The notes beneath the pieces were generated by a model, which worked only from the letters and a program-made list of their open reading frames with translations, was not told the DNA's origin and did no database searches. From Mytilus trossulus (Eukaryota; Mollusca; Bivalvia; Mytilida; Mytilidae): a stretch of DNA of 64,000 nucleotides. This document shows, one piece after another, positions 25,140 to 37,559 of the stretch. A program made the position numbers and the translations under genes. The stretch spans positions 66,533,436-66,597,435 of the forward strand of contig NC_086381.1 of the NCBI RefSeq assembly GCF_036588685.1. Reading direction: 5' to 3'. The first letter of the stretch is position 1, and each line of letters opens with the position of its first letter.

Positions 25140-25275
25140 AAAAGAGAAGATGTGGTATGATTGCGAATGAGACAACTGTCCACAAGAAACCAAAATTACA
25201 CAGACATTAACAACTATATGTCACCGTACGGCCGTCAACAATGAGCAAAGCCCATACCGCATAGTCAGCTATAAA
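25140..25275 (-). repeat. Mussel interspersed repeat, 3' end segment
   Basis: On the minus strand this reads the same tail as 46540-46690: words equivalent to 'GTATGGGCTTTGCTCATTGT', 'TGTCTCATTCGCAATCATAC' and 'CCACATCTTCTCTTTTATA'. It is nested inside the CACTA element. Confidence 0.6.
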
Positions 25276-25845
25276 ATGCATTTCAAAGATACTATAATTA
25301 GAATAAAAGGTTATAGAGTATAACGTACTTACAACATATGTCATCTTGTAGAATGTGATTTCACAAATATATTATTTTCAAATTCGCAGTCTTAGTCAAC
25401 GTAAAATCGGTTACACACATTTTTCATGCTATAAATCCATTTCAACAATATCATTTCAAACACACACTAGCTTGCCTTTTCATTAATTTAAATAATACAA
25501 ATTCAGCTAAATTTTGTTTATTCCCATCAACAGAGAAATCTCACACTTATCCTAGACGTTAATAATACTCATGCACTTCAATTTTATTAAACAATTTATT
25601 GATACGGATGACAACGCTTTAAAAATACGGTTACATCAGGGTGTAAAAAACGGAAATTTGTTTTAATTTGAATTCAAAGATAGATTAAACGGTAGCTTTA
25701 ATAGTGAAATGTACTATTTTTTGGAGACTCGCCTAAATGTATGTTGCATAGATGTATTTGACCCCAACAATTTTATTTAGATCATGCTGTAAATTATATT
25801 TATAAAACCATTCATTTGTAAATTCCGCATATATCTACTCACTGT

Positions 25846-26061
25846 TTGAATATAGAAACTTATCGATTTTCTAATATTGAAACATATCCGAGATTTTGTA
25901 ATATGTGTGATAAACAAGAAATTGAAGATGAATATCATTTTCTTTTAGTATGTGAAAAGTATAATGAACTTCGAAAGAAATTTATCAAACCATATTGTTG
26001 GAGGAAACCGTCGAATCATAAACTTTTAAGACGATCAATGCATTTAAATGGGGACATATAG
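25846..26061 (+). pseudogene. LINE reverse-transcriptase C-terminal zinc-knuckle relic
   Basis: The frame contains CNMCDKQEIEDEYHFLLVC, a C-x2-C-x9-H-x4-C knuckle followed by 'YNELRKKFIKPYCWRKPS'. This is the layout seen at the C-terminus of many invertebrate non-LTR retrotransposon polymerases ('C..C....EDE.HF...C..Y..LR'). No catalytic RT motifs lie upstream, so it is a 5'-truncated fragment. It sits inside the CACTA element, so it either inserted there or was captured. Confidence 0.65.
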
Positions 26062-27685
26062 TTGGAACTCGTACCTTTTTTTGTGCTCATGCATTGATCT
26101 TCCAAAAAGGGAGGGGGGGTCCAATCACAGGAACAATTTTTACAAGCCCAAATTCTTACTTTGCCTTTGAACAAGTTACTGTGCAAGAATGTTGTGTATT
26201 AGAACGTCGATTCATACCTGTATGCACAAATGTAACAAATGTAAACATTTTTCCTTCGAACTCTTGGCCGGATCAATGATTATTCTCATGTCCGATAGGC
26301 ATGTTTTAAAATATCATTCATTTCTACTCACCAATGGTAATTTCCAGCTCAGCTAATATTGTGCTGTAGTGTCCATCTACCATGTCAACGATTTTGTGTA
26401 AAATAAATTTGCCATTTGAAGATGCCGACATGCGATAAGTAAAGATCTAGAGGGTACGGTAACGTTAAATCGTTTACGGGCGTATTTTCCGTGTTTAATC
26501 AAACTTGTCAGATTTGATTAATTATCGTCGGAAAATGTCCCTCATGGGTATAGTAATTCAAATTAAACCAGCTTTACTATGCTGTATGCATGTAAACCTG
26601 GTCTTTAAATGTACTTCAGGTACACTGGCCTTTTTCTGCTATAATAATCAAAATTATGAAAGGCTCTCGAATTATAGACTAATTAAAAAATAAAGATGAA
26701 AAGTCAAACGCATGAGTCTGGCAAAAATGAACGGACAATGGCATGACAGTAAACGGAAAACGAGAAAAGACATAGATTCTAGTTATATATATATATTTTT
26801 TTTCCCTGCCTCAAATTTACTCAAATGCAATTTATATAGCCAACATTAAAAGATAAATGAGAATGCATTCATTTACAATATTAAAAAATGTTACATCTTA
26901 AATTTAATTAAACATAATTATCAAGATCACGCGTTTTCAAGTGTTCACGGCCGACATCCGTAATTATTTAATAAGGGTGTAAAAATTATCTATTGCGTCA
27001 ACATGACAAATTTTTCACCACTTACGACAGTCTGTAATTGCAAAAAACATGTATTGTAATCACTTGTAAACCTTTAACATAAAGGTTCAGGTGCTTACAT
27101 TCAATGAATAAATGTTATTTCGGCAATCTGTTGATTTTTTTTAGTCAATTTGCGGCGGTTTGTTCAGCAGTATGACTTTGAGCTACTTTTAAAAAAATAC
27201 AAAACATGTTAAATAGGATGTAGTAAGAATTCAAATTGAATATTTTTTTTATTTAATTAACACGATTAAAGGAACGTGGTAGACTTTCAGTAAACTTAAA
27301 CCGTCTTCTTTCTAATTTTTATTTTATTTTTAAAAGGGGAGCAACCCCTGATAAACAATGGGAAAGTTTCACTCGTTTTGTGTCCAAATGATTAAAATCT
27401 GAACACGACTGGACACGGTCTGACAACATCTTGACGTAACTTTGTATCCATGGTCTTTTTTGGTCTGACGTGGTCTTAACGGATCCAAACAACCCGCTAG
27501 ACGATTCAGTCTTTCCCGTCTTGACACGCCTTAACGAACTGATTTACCTGATGAGGCTATCGATCTGAATGGCGACTTAACGATCTGAAATATCTTGACG
27601 AATTTCTCTAGCGGTAAATCCAGTCAATCAAGATGTGATCAGACCAAAATGACCGTTTCAGACTGAAATCGGGCTACTAGTGCAT

Positions 27686-28624
27686 ATACCTACGAAATGC
27701 ACGAAAATTGCTACCTTACGAATAATATTCAAGTTTTGAACAGTGGTATACTACTGTTGCCTTTATTAAGCATCTGTCAATATGTAATATTTGTGACTGA
27801 AATGCATTAAAAAAAATGGATCAACTTTTCACAAGATTCCTGATTTGCAACAGTCACGTGCAATACTATCATTTGGAATTATTTTGTATTAATTGAAGAT
27901 TTGTATATCTAATTAGTTTGATATCTGTGTATGGCTGTAAATATTCGGTATTCTGAATATATTTCATTTACTTATATCATGTTGGTTATTCATCTAGTAT
28001 GTAAACCCAAACAACTATAATACTGATGCTTTGGTTATTCCTAATTGTTGTAGATGCTTTGCTTTCTTTATAATCATGAAATAAGGATGCGTTGTTTTCT
28101 TTATAAACTTCTAATGGACATCTTATTGATCTAGTTTTTAAATTAAAAGCTTGGCTTTGGTAGATCTTTGGAATTTGTAATATAAAACAAATGGTAAATG
28201 AGACATTAAAATTATGTTATGCTCATGAATAATTTGAATGTACAATCTGTTTTTCTTCAAAGATGTTGTGAATACCAAGGTGTTTTGTCTTTTTGTCTGT
28301 GTCCATTAACAACATTAACAGATAGATTATCAATATCAGATTAATGAAAATCACAGAGTGGAATAAATATTAGTGTTGGTTTTAAGTGTTTCTGATGAAG
28401 ATCAAACAGAAATCCCCTGAGGAATAACACAATTTGTAGCGCGGAAAAGAGAAAACCTTCCATTGTATTAACCATTTTAATTCTACTATGAAAAAAATGT
28501 AACAATATTTAACATATAAAAACAAATATGCTGATCAAAACAATTTCCAATGTTGTCACAATAAGAGGATATTTCTAAAATCATGTATTGTTTGTTTTCG
28601 AAAATTTTAAATAGAAATATTCGG
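27686..28624. other. 3' flank of lectin copy 2, part 2
   Basis: Counterpart of A 8310-9219. The only difference of note is a 30-bp insertion at 27735-27764 (see separate entry). Confidence 0.35.
27735..27764 (+). mobile_element. 30-bp solo end of a mussel repeat
   Basis: Units A and D lack these 30 bp. The inserted sequence, with the near-palindromic core AACAGTGGTATACTACTGTT, is the same as the terminal segment of the ~360-bp repeats at 38966-39322 (-) and 59008-59376 (+). Confidence 0.7.
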
Positions 28625-31600
28625 TCAATCAAAAATTCTTTTTTCGCATAAAAATGCGCCTTTATAATTCAACCATAGGTCATGCCATTTATAACCATCA
28701 AACTTTTTCATACCAATCACTTCAGTCTGACCTGGGTTACCACTTGAATCAGGTTGTGTTGAATGCCAATTGAAGTAAGTAATGATTGATCCATCACTGT
28801 ATCGCCAATGCTCTTCTGCGATTAGATGTGATCCTTGAAACATTATCCAACTGGTAACATCAAGATAATCTAAAAAATATTGTACAAAACAATAAGATTG
28901 ATTTTCCAAACATCTTGGTTTTAAATGACGAAAAGTATTTTTTTATTATTTGAAATTTAAAATAAGGATTTCTGATACGATTGTGAATGAGCCTGCCCTC
29001 TTAAAAAGTAAAACAACAAAAATACCGAACTCTAAAGAAATTTCAAAACGGAATGTCCCTTGATAATTGGTAAAATCAAAAGCTCAAACACATCAAACGA
29101 AAGGAAAACAACTGTCATATTCCTGACTTGGTACAGGCATTTCCTAATGTACAAAATGGTGGATTTAACCTGGTTTTGAAGCTAAAAAGTACACAATATA
29201 AATTGAGAATGTGTATATGGGCCTCAGATGCCCCGCTTGTAAATATGCATAAGTCAATTGATTAAGTATTCCATTTATAAAGGGGCATAACTCGAGAACG
29301 GTAAAACTGACGCCACCCAATTTCAGACTTGTTCTATGTTTTGTGGTAATAAGCAATGTGTATAAGTTTCATAACATTTTGTTGAGGCAAACCAAAGTTA
29401 GAGACAAGAAACGACAGATTAAGTATTCCATTTACAAAGGGGCATAACTCAAGAACGGTAAAAAGAGACGCCACCCAATTTCGAACTTGTTCTGTGATTT
29501 GTGGGAATAAGCATTGTGTATAAATTTCAGAACATTTAGTTGAGGCAAACTGAATTAAGAAAACGGAATCGAACAATTCAGCAATTTTCAGCAATATTTA
29601 TGTTTAAAAGGGAGCATAACTCAAGAACGGCAAAAGTGATGCCACCCTATTTCAAACTTAATCTGTGATTTGTGATTATAAGCATTTTGTATAAGATTCA
29701 TAATATTCGGATGAGACAAACTAAAGTTAGAAAATGGAAACGAAAAATTCAGCATTTTTTATGCTTATAAAGGGGCATAACTCATGAACGGTAAAAGTGA
29801 CGCCATCCAAATTCAAGCTTAATCTGTGATTTGTGACAAGGGTAACACTTAATGCCCCCTCCGTTACGGCGGGGGAATCAAAATGTAAATAATTGCAAGT
29901 CGTCAAACATTGAGCAAAATTCCTCCTGTAAAAATAAGAAGAAACAGTAGATGAACCATGTTTAAATCGCATACATTTTTTATGCATTCAGAATTTACAA
30001 ATCAAGGTAAAATTAAAACTGTAAGGAATCGTATGCACTCCAAAAGGAACGAAACTGGGAGCGTCGAAAGTGTGCGCGTTTTATACTTTGCATTTTCATA
30101 CAAAAAATTGCGTGTCAGGAGCACATTCCTGTTAATGAAGAACGTAAAATAGCAAAACACACGTGCTTAACGTATTAAAAGTGATATGTAAACGTCATAC
30201 AATGAGACAAAGGGTACTTTAATACTGAAAAATTAATAACCTGACAATATCAAAGCTGAAATCATCAAGTTTGTTTATGGGTAAATGTTTGAAGTCGTCA
30301 ATTTTTGTGGATATCAAAATTTCATCAAGATAGCAGCCTATCATCCATTTCCTGTAGTTTCCATGATTTCAAGTGCACTGGGACTTATGGGTCACATGTA
30401 TGCACTGACATATAGGTTACAGAGTGACAGAACTTCGTAAATATATCTGAAAGTGAAGTTAAAAAGCTTGTCGATATGTTTTTATTTCTGTTTTAGAGGG
30501 TTATGTCATCAAGTAATCAAGGCAGGTCCTGGGATGACATGTTTTTATGTTTTTACGCTTTTCGATGGAGAACTCCTAATCATAACAACAACAATAAAAA
30601 CCACTGGACCATCACGTTACAATGGTTAAACATCTTAGTTAGGGCTTAACCCCCAATAACGTGATACAGTGATTGTGGAAATACACATATTAACGTATTT
30701 ATCAATGTATTCTTTTCCCAAATAATTAATTTCCATCATTTGTTCATTGGAAAAAATCTAAAGAAACAAACCAACATTTTGCTATTTCAGATCCTGACGG
30801 TTAGTCAATGTTTTGGTTCTGCCATGATTTATAACATATTTTGTTTTAAATTTGGAAGTTGATAAATAAATAAATGACTAAGAAACTAAGGTTCGAACTC
30901 TTCCAAGAAAAAGTTTACCTCAGAAGAATTTGGTAATATTATTGGTCCCGTATGGATATATAACTCATAACGTTTCTTCTTATACTAGTGATTCATTTAT
31001 TTTCTTAGATACTAATTTTCGTGGATTGATTTACCACGAGTAATAATGAATCTACAAGCTATACATTCCGTGCTGTCAAATGTTTTATTGGAGTCTTTCT
31101 TAAGTAGTGTTATGTAAGAAGGTGCTTTGGACGCATCAAATTAATAACGTTTTAATTTGTTGTTTCACAATAATATTGTAAAGGACTAAAACGTAAAAAT
31201 ATAGTAGTAAAAAAACCCAACCTAAAGGTGTACAAGATAAATTAAAAACTTTATCAAGGTTATCCCATTAGCAAGCATACCGCATCTTCCTATTTTCATA
31301 AATAGAATTTATTTTGCACGATTCATTTGATACAAATTATCTACTCTACCCGCCTTTAACTTAAGATATTTACCAAGAAATGTAACAATAAAAAGCTGTT
31401 TCTCTTCAGAATCTATTCTCATCAGTTCCGCTCCTTCGAGACCACATTTTGAATCATACTCTGCAGACTGCAATGCAGTATCTTTACCATGAATCTTATA
31501 ACAACTCTGAATCGTTTCACTATAGACGTAACCACTTCTTTTTGGGCATCGACCTGTAATTCAAAGTATTTTTGTGTTAGTAAATTTGTAGAAATTAGTT

Positions 31601-34600
31601 TTTCACCAAATAGTTTGCCATGTTAACAGTGATTTATGAATAAAAATCAATGGTTGACATTACCCCTACATAAATAGTTTAAAAACAATAAATACTCGAC
31701 GGAATAACAATACCTAGAATACTCCATTCACATATGTTAATCCGAATAAAGATAGTTTCTAAATCATTTACCCCCATGCAATATTAACAACACTGATCCA
31801 AATAGAACCTAATGGAAGATTGCGAGTTGATAGCAGATATCGGAAGTAACCTCATAGTGCTAATGCATTTCTTATTTGTACAGTTAATTGTATCTCTTCA
31901 ACTTCTCTCCGTAGAAATGATATATTACAATCATTTTACAAAAATGAAGAAAAAAAATATTCAGCGAACGATTTTTTTTTTAATTTACATTTAGAATAAC
32001 AAAGAACATAGTTAAACAAATCATTATGATTGCTACTACAATGTAACTTTGTTTCGATATTGATCTATCTTTCAAGATTAAACTACAATTTTAAGGATGT
32101 TTTCTAATTTGCTTCAAAATACCAAGCTTTAGCAAAATCTGTTATAAATTGATAGAATATAAATAACAGACAAAAAAAACAACAGAATAAAATAAAAGGT
32201 TCGTGCCCAGGTTCATAAGATATAAGCCAGTGAAAATGTGGCGGGAAATGAATAGCTCTATACTTTTCATACCTATAACACTGATTCCTATTTTCTTTTC
32301 AGAACTATGAAAATAACAAGGATTTTATAAGATTCTGAAAAGTAGCGGTGAGCGGGCAACATGTGTAATGGTACTATATGGATAAAAGCAGAGGATTCCG
32401 TATATCTAATAAAAAAATAAAAACAAGAACAGCAAACATCCTACAGTCACTTTGAACGTTTTCAAGCTAAAACATTTTCAATTATGTTATAATGATTACA
32501 CAAACTGTTTATATAAAACATGCTAAGAAAAGAATACAATGCTTTCAGAAAATAAATCGACCTAATCCTTGTATCTTAAATTAAAAATGATAATTTCACC
32601 TACTACGACTGTTTCTTATGTTTTAGTAAATCTATATATTCCTCCCCTATACCTCTCGCAAATGTAGAACAACCAAACATACAGCAATACGCACAGTAAA
32701 ACTCAGTTTAAAATAAGTCCGAGTCCGATGTCAGAGTAGGTTACAAAAGAAACTAAGCAAAAGCACAATGATACATAAATTAACAAAAGACTACTGTCAG
32801 TTACTGATATGCCAGCTCCAGACCTCAATTACACTGATCGAAATATTATGTCTTCATCTTTGAAAATCAAGCACACTCCCTCTTGTTTAGGTTCATAGGT
32901 TTAGTATCATACCATCAGAAAATATATGAGAGGAACATAATCCGTATCATGCCAACAACTGGTTTTAGAATTGATGTGTTTATTTCCGATGCAAAGACCC
33001 TATGAGTGAATCAATGTTATTACCAAATCCATTGAGTGTATATTTTATGCACCTCATTAATCTCTTTCGTTTATTTGAGAAAAAAGTATAATAACCTAAT
33101 GCAATTTATATAACACATATTGTTTAAATAATTCGAATGGAATCTACATCTTTTATAAAGTTTTATGTATTATAACTTGACATTGTGATAATGAACGTAG
33201 ATATCATTATTATATACACATGTGTGCTTGCGTGGTCTTGCAGCGGTTTACTCACGTCAAACGTGGGAGGTTTAGATACAAGCATCTTTAAAAAATAGAT
33301 GTTACCAAATTTGTTTTCGCTATCCACTATAATAGCCAAACATTGTCGGTTTGGAGTCTAAAGAAAAGAGAAATATTTTCTGTTGACTGGTATTTTCTGT
33401 TTTATCTTTTAAACAACCTGGTGCATATCATTATTCTAATGCAAATACGTAGCCATGTCTTTAACAACCGATGGTCTCGAGTTTCCATGAAATATTTATG
33501 TGAACTATTAACCATATCTCCCTTTACATCTATCATTAATCCCTTTTTACACATTTTATAATTCCTCACATAGTTAAGATAATACACTTAATAACTTTGA
33601 TGCGGTTTTTTTTACAATGTCGAACTACGTAATAGATTTGGATCGAGCTCAACTAATGGGTCTTATATGGACAGAACGCGCTAGATTGGTATCTTAGGTT
33701 AGTTTACAGCAACTGCGTCGGTGCCTTTATTGATGAACGTATCGTCCCCAAGAGTATCACCATCCCAGTAGCCAGCACTTCTGAGTTGACATGAAATACC
33801 AATGGAATGGTCATTTCAGTAAATGTTTTTGTAACTAAAATTAATAAAATAAACATTATGTTTTCCCTCCCAAGGCATATAGATGGCCTTAACACTTTTT
33901 GGCACAATTTGTTTTCGAAAATTTAGATTTTTTTTTTTATGATCTTTAAATTGGTATTCGGCATTCTCGCTTCTTATGCAGTATAACCGCGAGTCTTGCT
34001 TAATACATCAGTAAACCTGGTATCTGTGTTAAACTTTAACAACTGAACATTAAACAACTAATTAGCATGATATCAAATTATCTATGATTACCGGGTCTTC
34101 GAAAAATAATTTTAAAACTGACCCATGTATTTCACAAACAGAAAAGTAGTTTCACAACGATATAAAAAATATACGATACATACATTGCTGTTGTAAAACT
34201 ATTTTCTGTGATTTTTATATTATTCAAATATTATTAATTTCATGTTTTGGGATAACAGTATGGAAAGGTTTAAAAACAAATCTTAGAACAAATATATTAT
34301 GGAAACCGTTTAAAATGTTAAAAAATTACATGTTGGGGTTTGGTGAATTTTTTAATTTGCCTGAACTTAAAATCATTAATTTTTTTTATACAATGTAGAT
34401 GTCCACTATATACAGGTTTTGGATGATTTTAACAAACCTCGGAACTACTTTGTTGCCATGCAAAAGTTTCAAAAAATCGAAAACTCCCCAAACGACATGA
34501 ATATTTACAGAATTGTCAACTGGTCTGTGTAGATCATGTAGATGTGGCATTTTCATTTGTCAATTCAAAAATGGCTGTCAATACATTGAAAATAATTCAC

Positions 34601-35369
34601 AATATGTCAAATTGCTCATAAAACCTTAAAGTAGGATTTCCTTTATTAAAATTGTAGGTCAAGTCTAGTGAAACTTTGATGGTACATTCCCTCCCATGTA
34701 CCAATGTGACACCTGTCATTAATATTTTGGAAATGGTCACCGTTACCACGGAAACAGCAAAAAATACAAAAAAAAATCAAAATGGTCCAAACTTAAGAAT
34801 ACTTTTCAGAAATGTTTACTGGCATATACATATATATTGCATTTGACTTTGGGATTTAAAAAATGGCTGCAGTAACCGTGACAGTGGTGCGGGTGACATT
34901 CTAGTTTATATTTTTGTTGTTATTACTAGTCTTTTTTATGCTTGGGATTCTTTTTGTTCAGGTGCAAAAAATCAAACACCAACAAATCAAAACAATATAA
35001 CAAAGGCTACAAAATACAAGCAAAATATATTATCTTAATTTTGTAACATAGCCTCTTACTATCTAAAACTAAATGATAGGTCCACCCATCACTGTGGTAT
35101 CCTTTGATATCCTTCATACCATTTACATATCCTGCACTTAAACCGATGCACTCATTGAATGTTTTTGAATGTGAAACTGACATACATTCTGTCATGTGAT
35201 TACACTGCATAACACATACTAAAATGCTCGCCTTAATTTGGAATATCACCGTCTCATTAAAGTAAATGTTATTAAGTTCTGATGAATTCTCGGTAAATCC
35301 AACTTTTATTTTACATGCAACTATTTGATATGATATCAAAATATATACAATGTCATGTAAAAATGCCAT
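28625..35369 (-). CDS. PAN + C-type lectin-like secreted protein, copy 2 (three exons)
   Basis: Exons are 35369-35060, 31553-31374 and 28869-28625, with the same phases and splice sites as copy 1, giving 244 residues. Signal peptide, PAN-like cysteines and CTLD motifs (QPD 202-204, WHD 225-227) are all kept. The inner-disulfide cysteines are again absent. Differences from copy 1 cluster in exon 1 (for example Glu6 to Asp, Pro30 to Ser, Ser71 to Phe) plus Ile220-Gly221 to Phe-Asp in exon 3. All three exons are open and both introns have intact GT/AG ends, so the gene looks functional. It sits in tandem, same strand, between copies 1 and 3. A concerted immune or mucus lectin role is plausible but inferred. 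Confidence 0.85.
28980..29885. repeat. Intron 2 insertion with four ~160-bp tandem monomers (unit B)
   Basis: Counterpart of 9590-10475. Monomer starts are near 29282, 29438, 29610 and 29772 (spacings 156, 172 and 162 bp). The closing 'CCCCCTCCGTTACGGCGGGG' is a GC-rich near-hairpin. Confidence 0.75.
31554..33699. other. Intron 1 of lectin copy 2, left part
   Basis: Counterpart of A 11658-13859, without any exon I can support. It lacks about 70 bp relative to A near 32570. Confidence 0.35.
33700..33950 (-). repeat. Interspersed repeat copy in intron 1 (unit B)
   Basis: Counterpart of 13860-14110, with the same words around 'GGTGATACTCTTGGGGACGA'. Here the hairpin closing GGGGAC is better preserved than in unit A. 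Confidence 0.4.
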
Positions 35370-36411
35370 ATTATATATTAAACATTATAAGATAGTCCCA
35401 ATTAGTGAGTAAATAAAGCCTCATGAACTGACGATGCATATGTGATGATATTCCTTAATGAATTGTACATAAATATATAATATCGATATTGTTTCACAGC
35501 ATCCAATTATATCTCTGATATACTTTACATTTTAAATAACTGCTTATCAAAACAGTTAGCGGAACCAAATATTATAACATGTACAGTAACAATATATTTC
35601 TGTGTATGTATATTCTTTAAATTACAGGTTTAGTCTAATAGTTATATAATAAATAGCTACATTTAGGGGAAATATTTTAGGGTTTAGTTTTGATTAAAAC
35701 AGAAAATTGAAATATGCAAAACCAATCTATCAAATTGTTCAATCCATTTCATTGAATGTCTGTTTATGATTATCAAACTAATAAAAATTAACACTACACA
35801 TTACTTTCAATTAAATAAAATTACTTTTAACTAGTAAGAAAATATTGTAAGACCATTTCATTAAAACTGTAATCCTTTTAAAAGGGTGCTTAACACGCTT
35901 TCTCGCTAAAAAAGGTAATATATTCTTCTTGTCTGGAACTTAAAATATTTGCCATGAAATCTGACTATCAAAAGCAACTTTACCTCAAAATATGTTATTG
36001 TAACTGTTCCGCTGCATATTATAAAAAATATATAAAATAAACTGCCAGTGCATCGAAGATTGCAATGAGGAGGTTACCTCATAATGTGGTTGAAGCAAAT
36101 TAAAATCGCAACCACTGTTTTGTATACTCGAATAGAAAATTAAAGGATGTGGGGTATCCATCCATGACCAAACAAAAAGCACACAAAAAGCAAAGGAACA
36201 TTGTTTAAATTGGTGTTCTTTGTCTCAAAGTCACAGTGAGGCCTTAAAAACGGAGCTAAAAAAAATCACTGCAAGTTTAGGACAGTCCCTAGCACCAGTT
36301 AAGTGGTGTTATTATTAAGTATGCTTCGTCTAATAGAATAACAAAAGCATGCCTAATATTCAAATGATTGAACATATAGTATAGCAGGAAATTGAAAGTC
36401 TAAAGTATAGA
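35370..36411. other. Upstream flank of lectin copy 2
   Basis: Counterpart of 1137-2142, with a small AT-rich insertion at 36016-36036. There is no gene. Confidence 0.35.
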
Positions 36412-36504
36412 ACATCAATAAATATGTTAAACTTTTACTCAATTTTTGTGTAGTTTGAGCTGCAAAATTATTTTTTTTATCATATGCATCCGATTTAACC
36501 TTGA

Positions 36505-36557
36505 GAGATGCACACGCCTGATGAAGCTAGTTTGTCTAGCGAAATATTGCGTATTTC
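36505..36557 (+). ncRNA. Hammerhead-like motif, family I, unit C copy 1
   Basis: Core and stems are identical to the first copies of units A and B (stem II GCTAG/CTAGC). Confidence 0.65.
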
Positions 36558-36631
36558 TATTTAAAACCTACTAGAACTTTTTATTGTATCAATTAATTAG
36601 TTTAATTATATTCTTAGACCTTTATATATAC

Positions 36632-36945
36632 ACCTGAAGATCTGCGGAAGCAGTGAAAGTACTAGTAAAAAAGTGATGCATTGAAACCGTTATTATCTTT
36701 TAATAATTTTCTTATATGTTACAATCATACGGACTTTACTTAACTTTTTCTTATATATATATATTTATATATATATATATACAACTCGTCTAAACATCAA
36801 CCCAACAATGTTAGATCTGTAAATTTGCTTTCGCAAATTTTTGGTTCTTCCCTCGCCGGGATTCGAACCCATGCTTCTGTGATATCGTGACACCAAATCG
36901 CCTGCACTGCAGCCGTCCCGCTAGACCACACGACCACCTGGTCTC
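36632..36945 (-). mobile_element. tRNA-derived SINE inserted in unit C
   Basis: Absent from A and B at the same TATATA-rich point. On the minus strand, box A TGGTCTAGCGG (36918-36928) and box B GGGTTCGAATCC (36859-36870) are near consensus. They are followed by a body with the hairpin AAATTTGCGAAAGCAAATTT and 'GATGTTTAGACGAG', then a TA-rich tail and a second module ending 'GCAGATCTTCAGGTG'. The flanks are TA repeats, so the target duplication cannot be delimited. The 60-codon frame here is fortuitous. Confidence 0.8.
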
Positions 36946-37506
36946 TATATATATATATAAAACGTCTGAATAATAGTCAACGATTTTTCCCACGAGGGCG
37001 CCATATATATATTATCATATAAACTACCCAATCACAAGACATCTTTTAAGAGCAGGGCATGATTTTGAAAACGTCACATTTCAAATCATCGAGAAAAACC
37101 AAATTGGGATACACAAGGAAGACAAAAAAGAGAGGGATGTTGGATGCACCAGTTACGAACTCTTGAACCTGATGGACTCAATGAGAGATACATGTACGAA
37201 AAAAGATTTAAAAACAAATCTAAATAATAATCTTGGAATCATACAAATTAATTTATAGAAATCCATACAATTAATCGAACATCAATAAATATGTTAAACA
37301 TTTACTCCAACTTTATGTAGTTGTAGCTACAAACATATGTTTTACAGAACATCAATAAATATGTTAAACATTTACTCCAACTTTATGTAGTTGTAGCTAC
37401 AAACATATTTTTTTACAGAACATCAATGAATATGTTAACCTTTCACTCAAATTTTGTGTAGTTCAAGCTACAATTTTTTTTTGTCATGCATCTGATTTCT
37501 CCTAAA

Positions 37507-37559
37507 GAGATGCACACGCCTGATGAAGGTAATTTGTTTAGCGAAATATTGCGTATTTC
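37507..37559 (+). ncRNA. Hammerhead-like motif, family I, unit C copy 2 (stem II mismatch)
   Basis: CTGATGA and GAAA are kept, but stem II is GGTAA/TTAGC, which leaves one G-G mismatch. This copy appears to be decaying. Confidence 0.5.

Larger units (their letters stand above)
22876..27682. mobile_element. CACTA-type (CMC/EnSpm-like) DNA transposon, 4.8 kb, unit B only
   Basis: The element begins CACTAGTAGCCCGATTTCAG and ends with the reverse complement. The terminal inverted repeats run about 285 bp (22876-23160 and 27400-27682) with a few mismatches, and contain many 'GTCAGACC' or 'GTTAAGACC' subrepeats. A CAT triplet flanks both ends (22873-22875 and 27683-27685). D (54951-54960) and, less exactly, A (8305-8315) show the empty site. 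CACTA termini with a 3-bp target duplication are typical of this superfamily. I find no transposase inside, so it looks non-autonomous. The interior carries a LINE relic, a poly-T run and a further repeat. Confidence 0.85.
14371..34216. repeat. Segmental duplication unit B
   Basis: This is the second tandem copy of unit A, at 19.8 kb against 14.4 kb. The extra length is mostly the 4.8-kb CACTA element at 22876-27682. The 20610-20828 insert and about 500 bp of intron 2 (30365-30855) account for most of the remainder. D also has the intron 2 segment, so unit A has a deletion there. B carries exon 1 of lectin copy 1 and exons 2 and 3 of copy 2. Confidence 0.93.
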
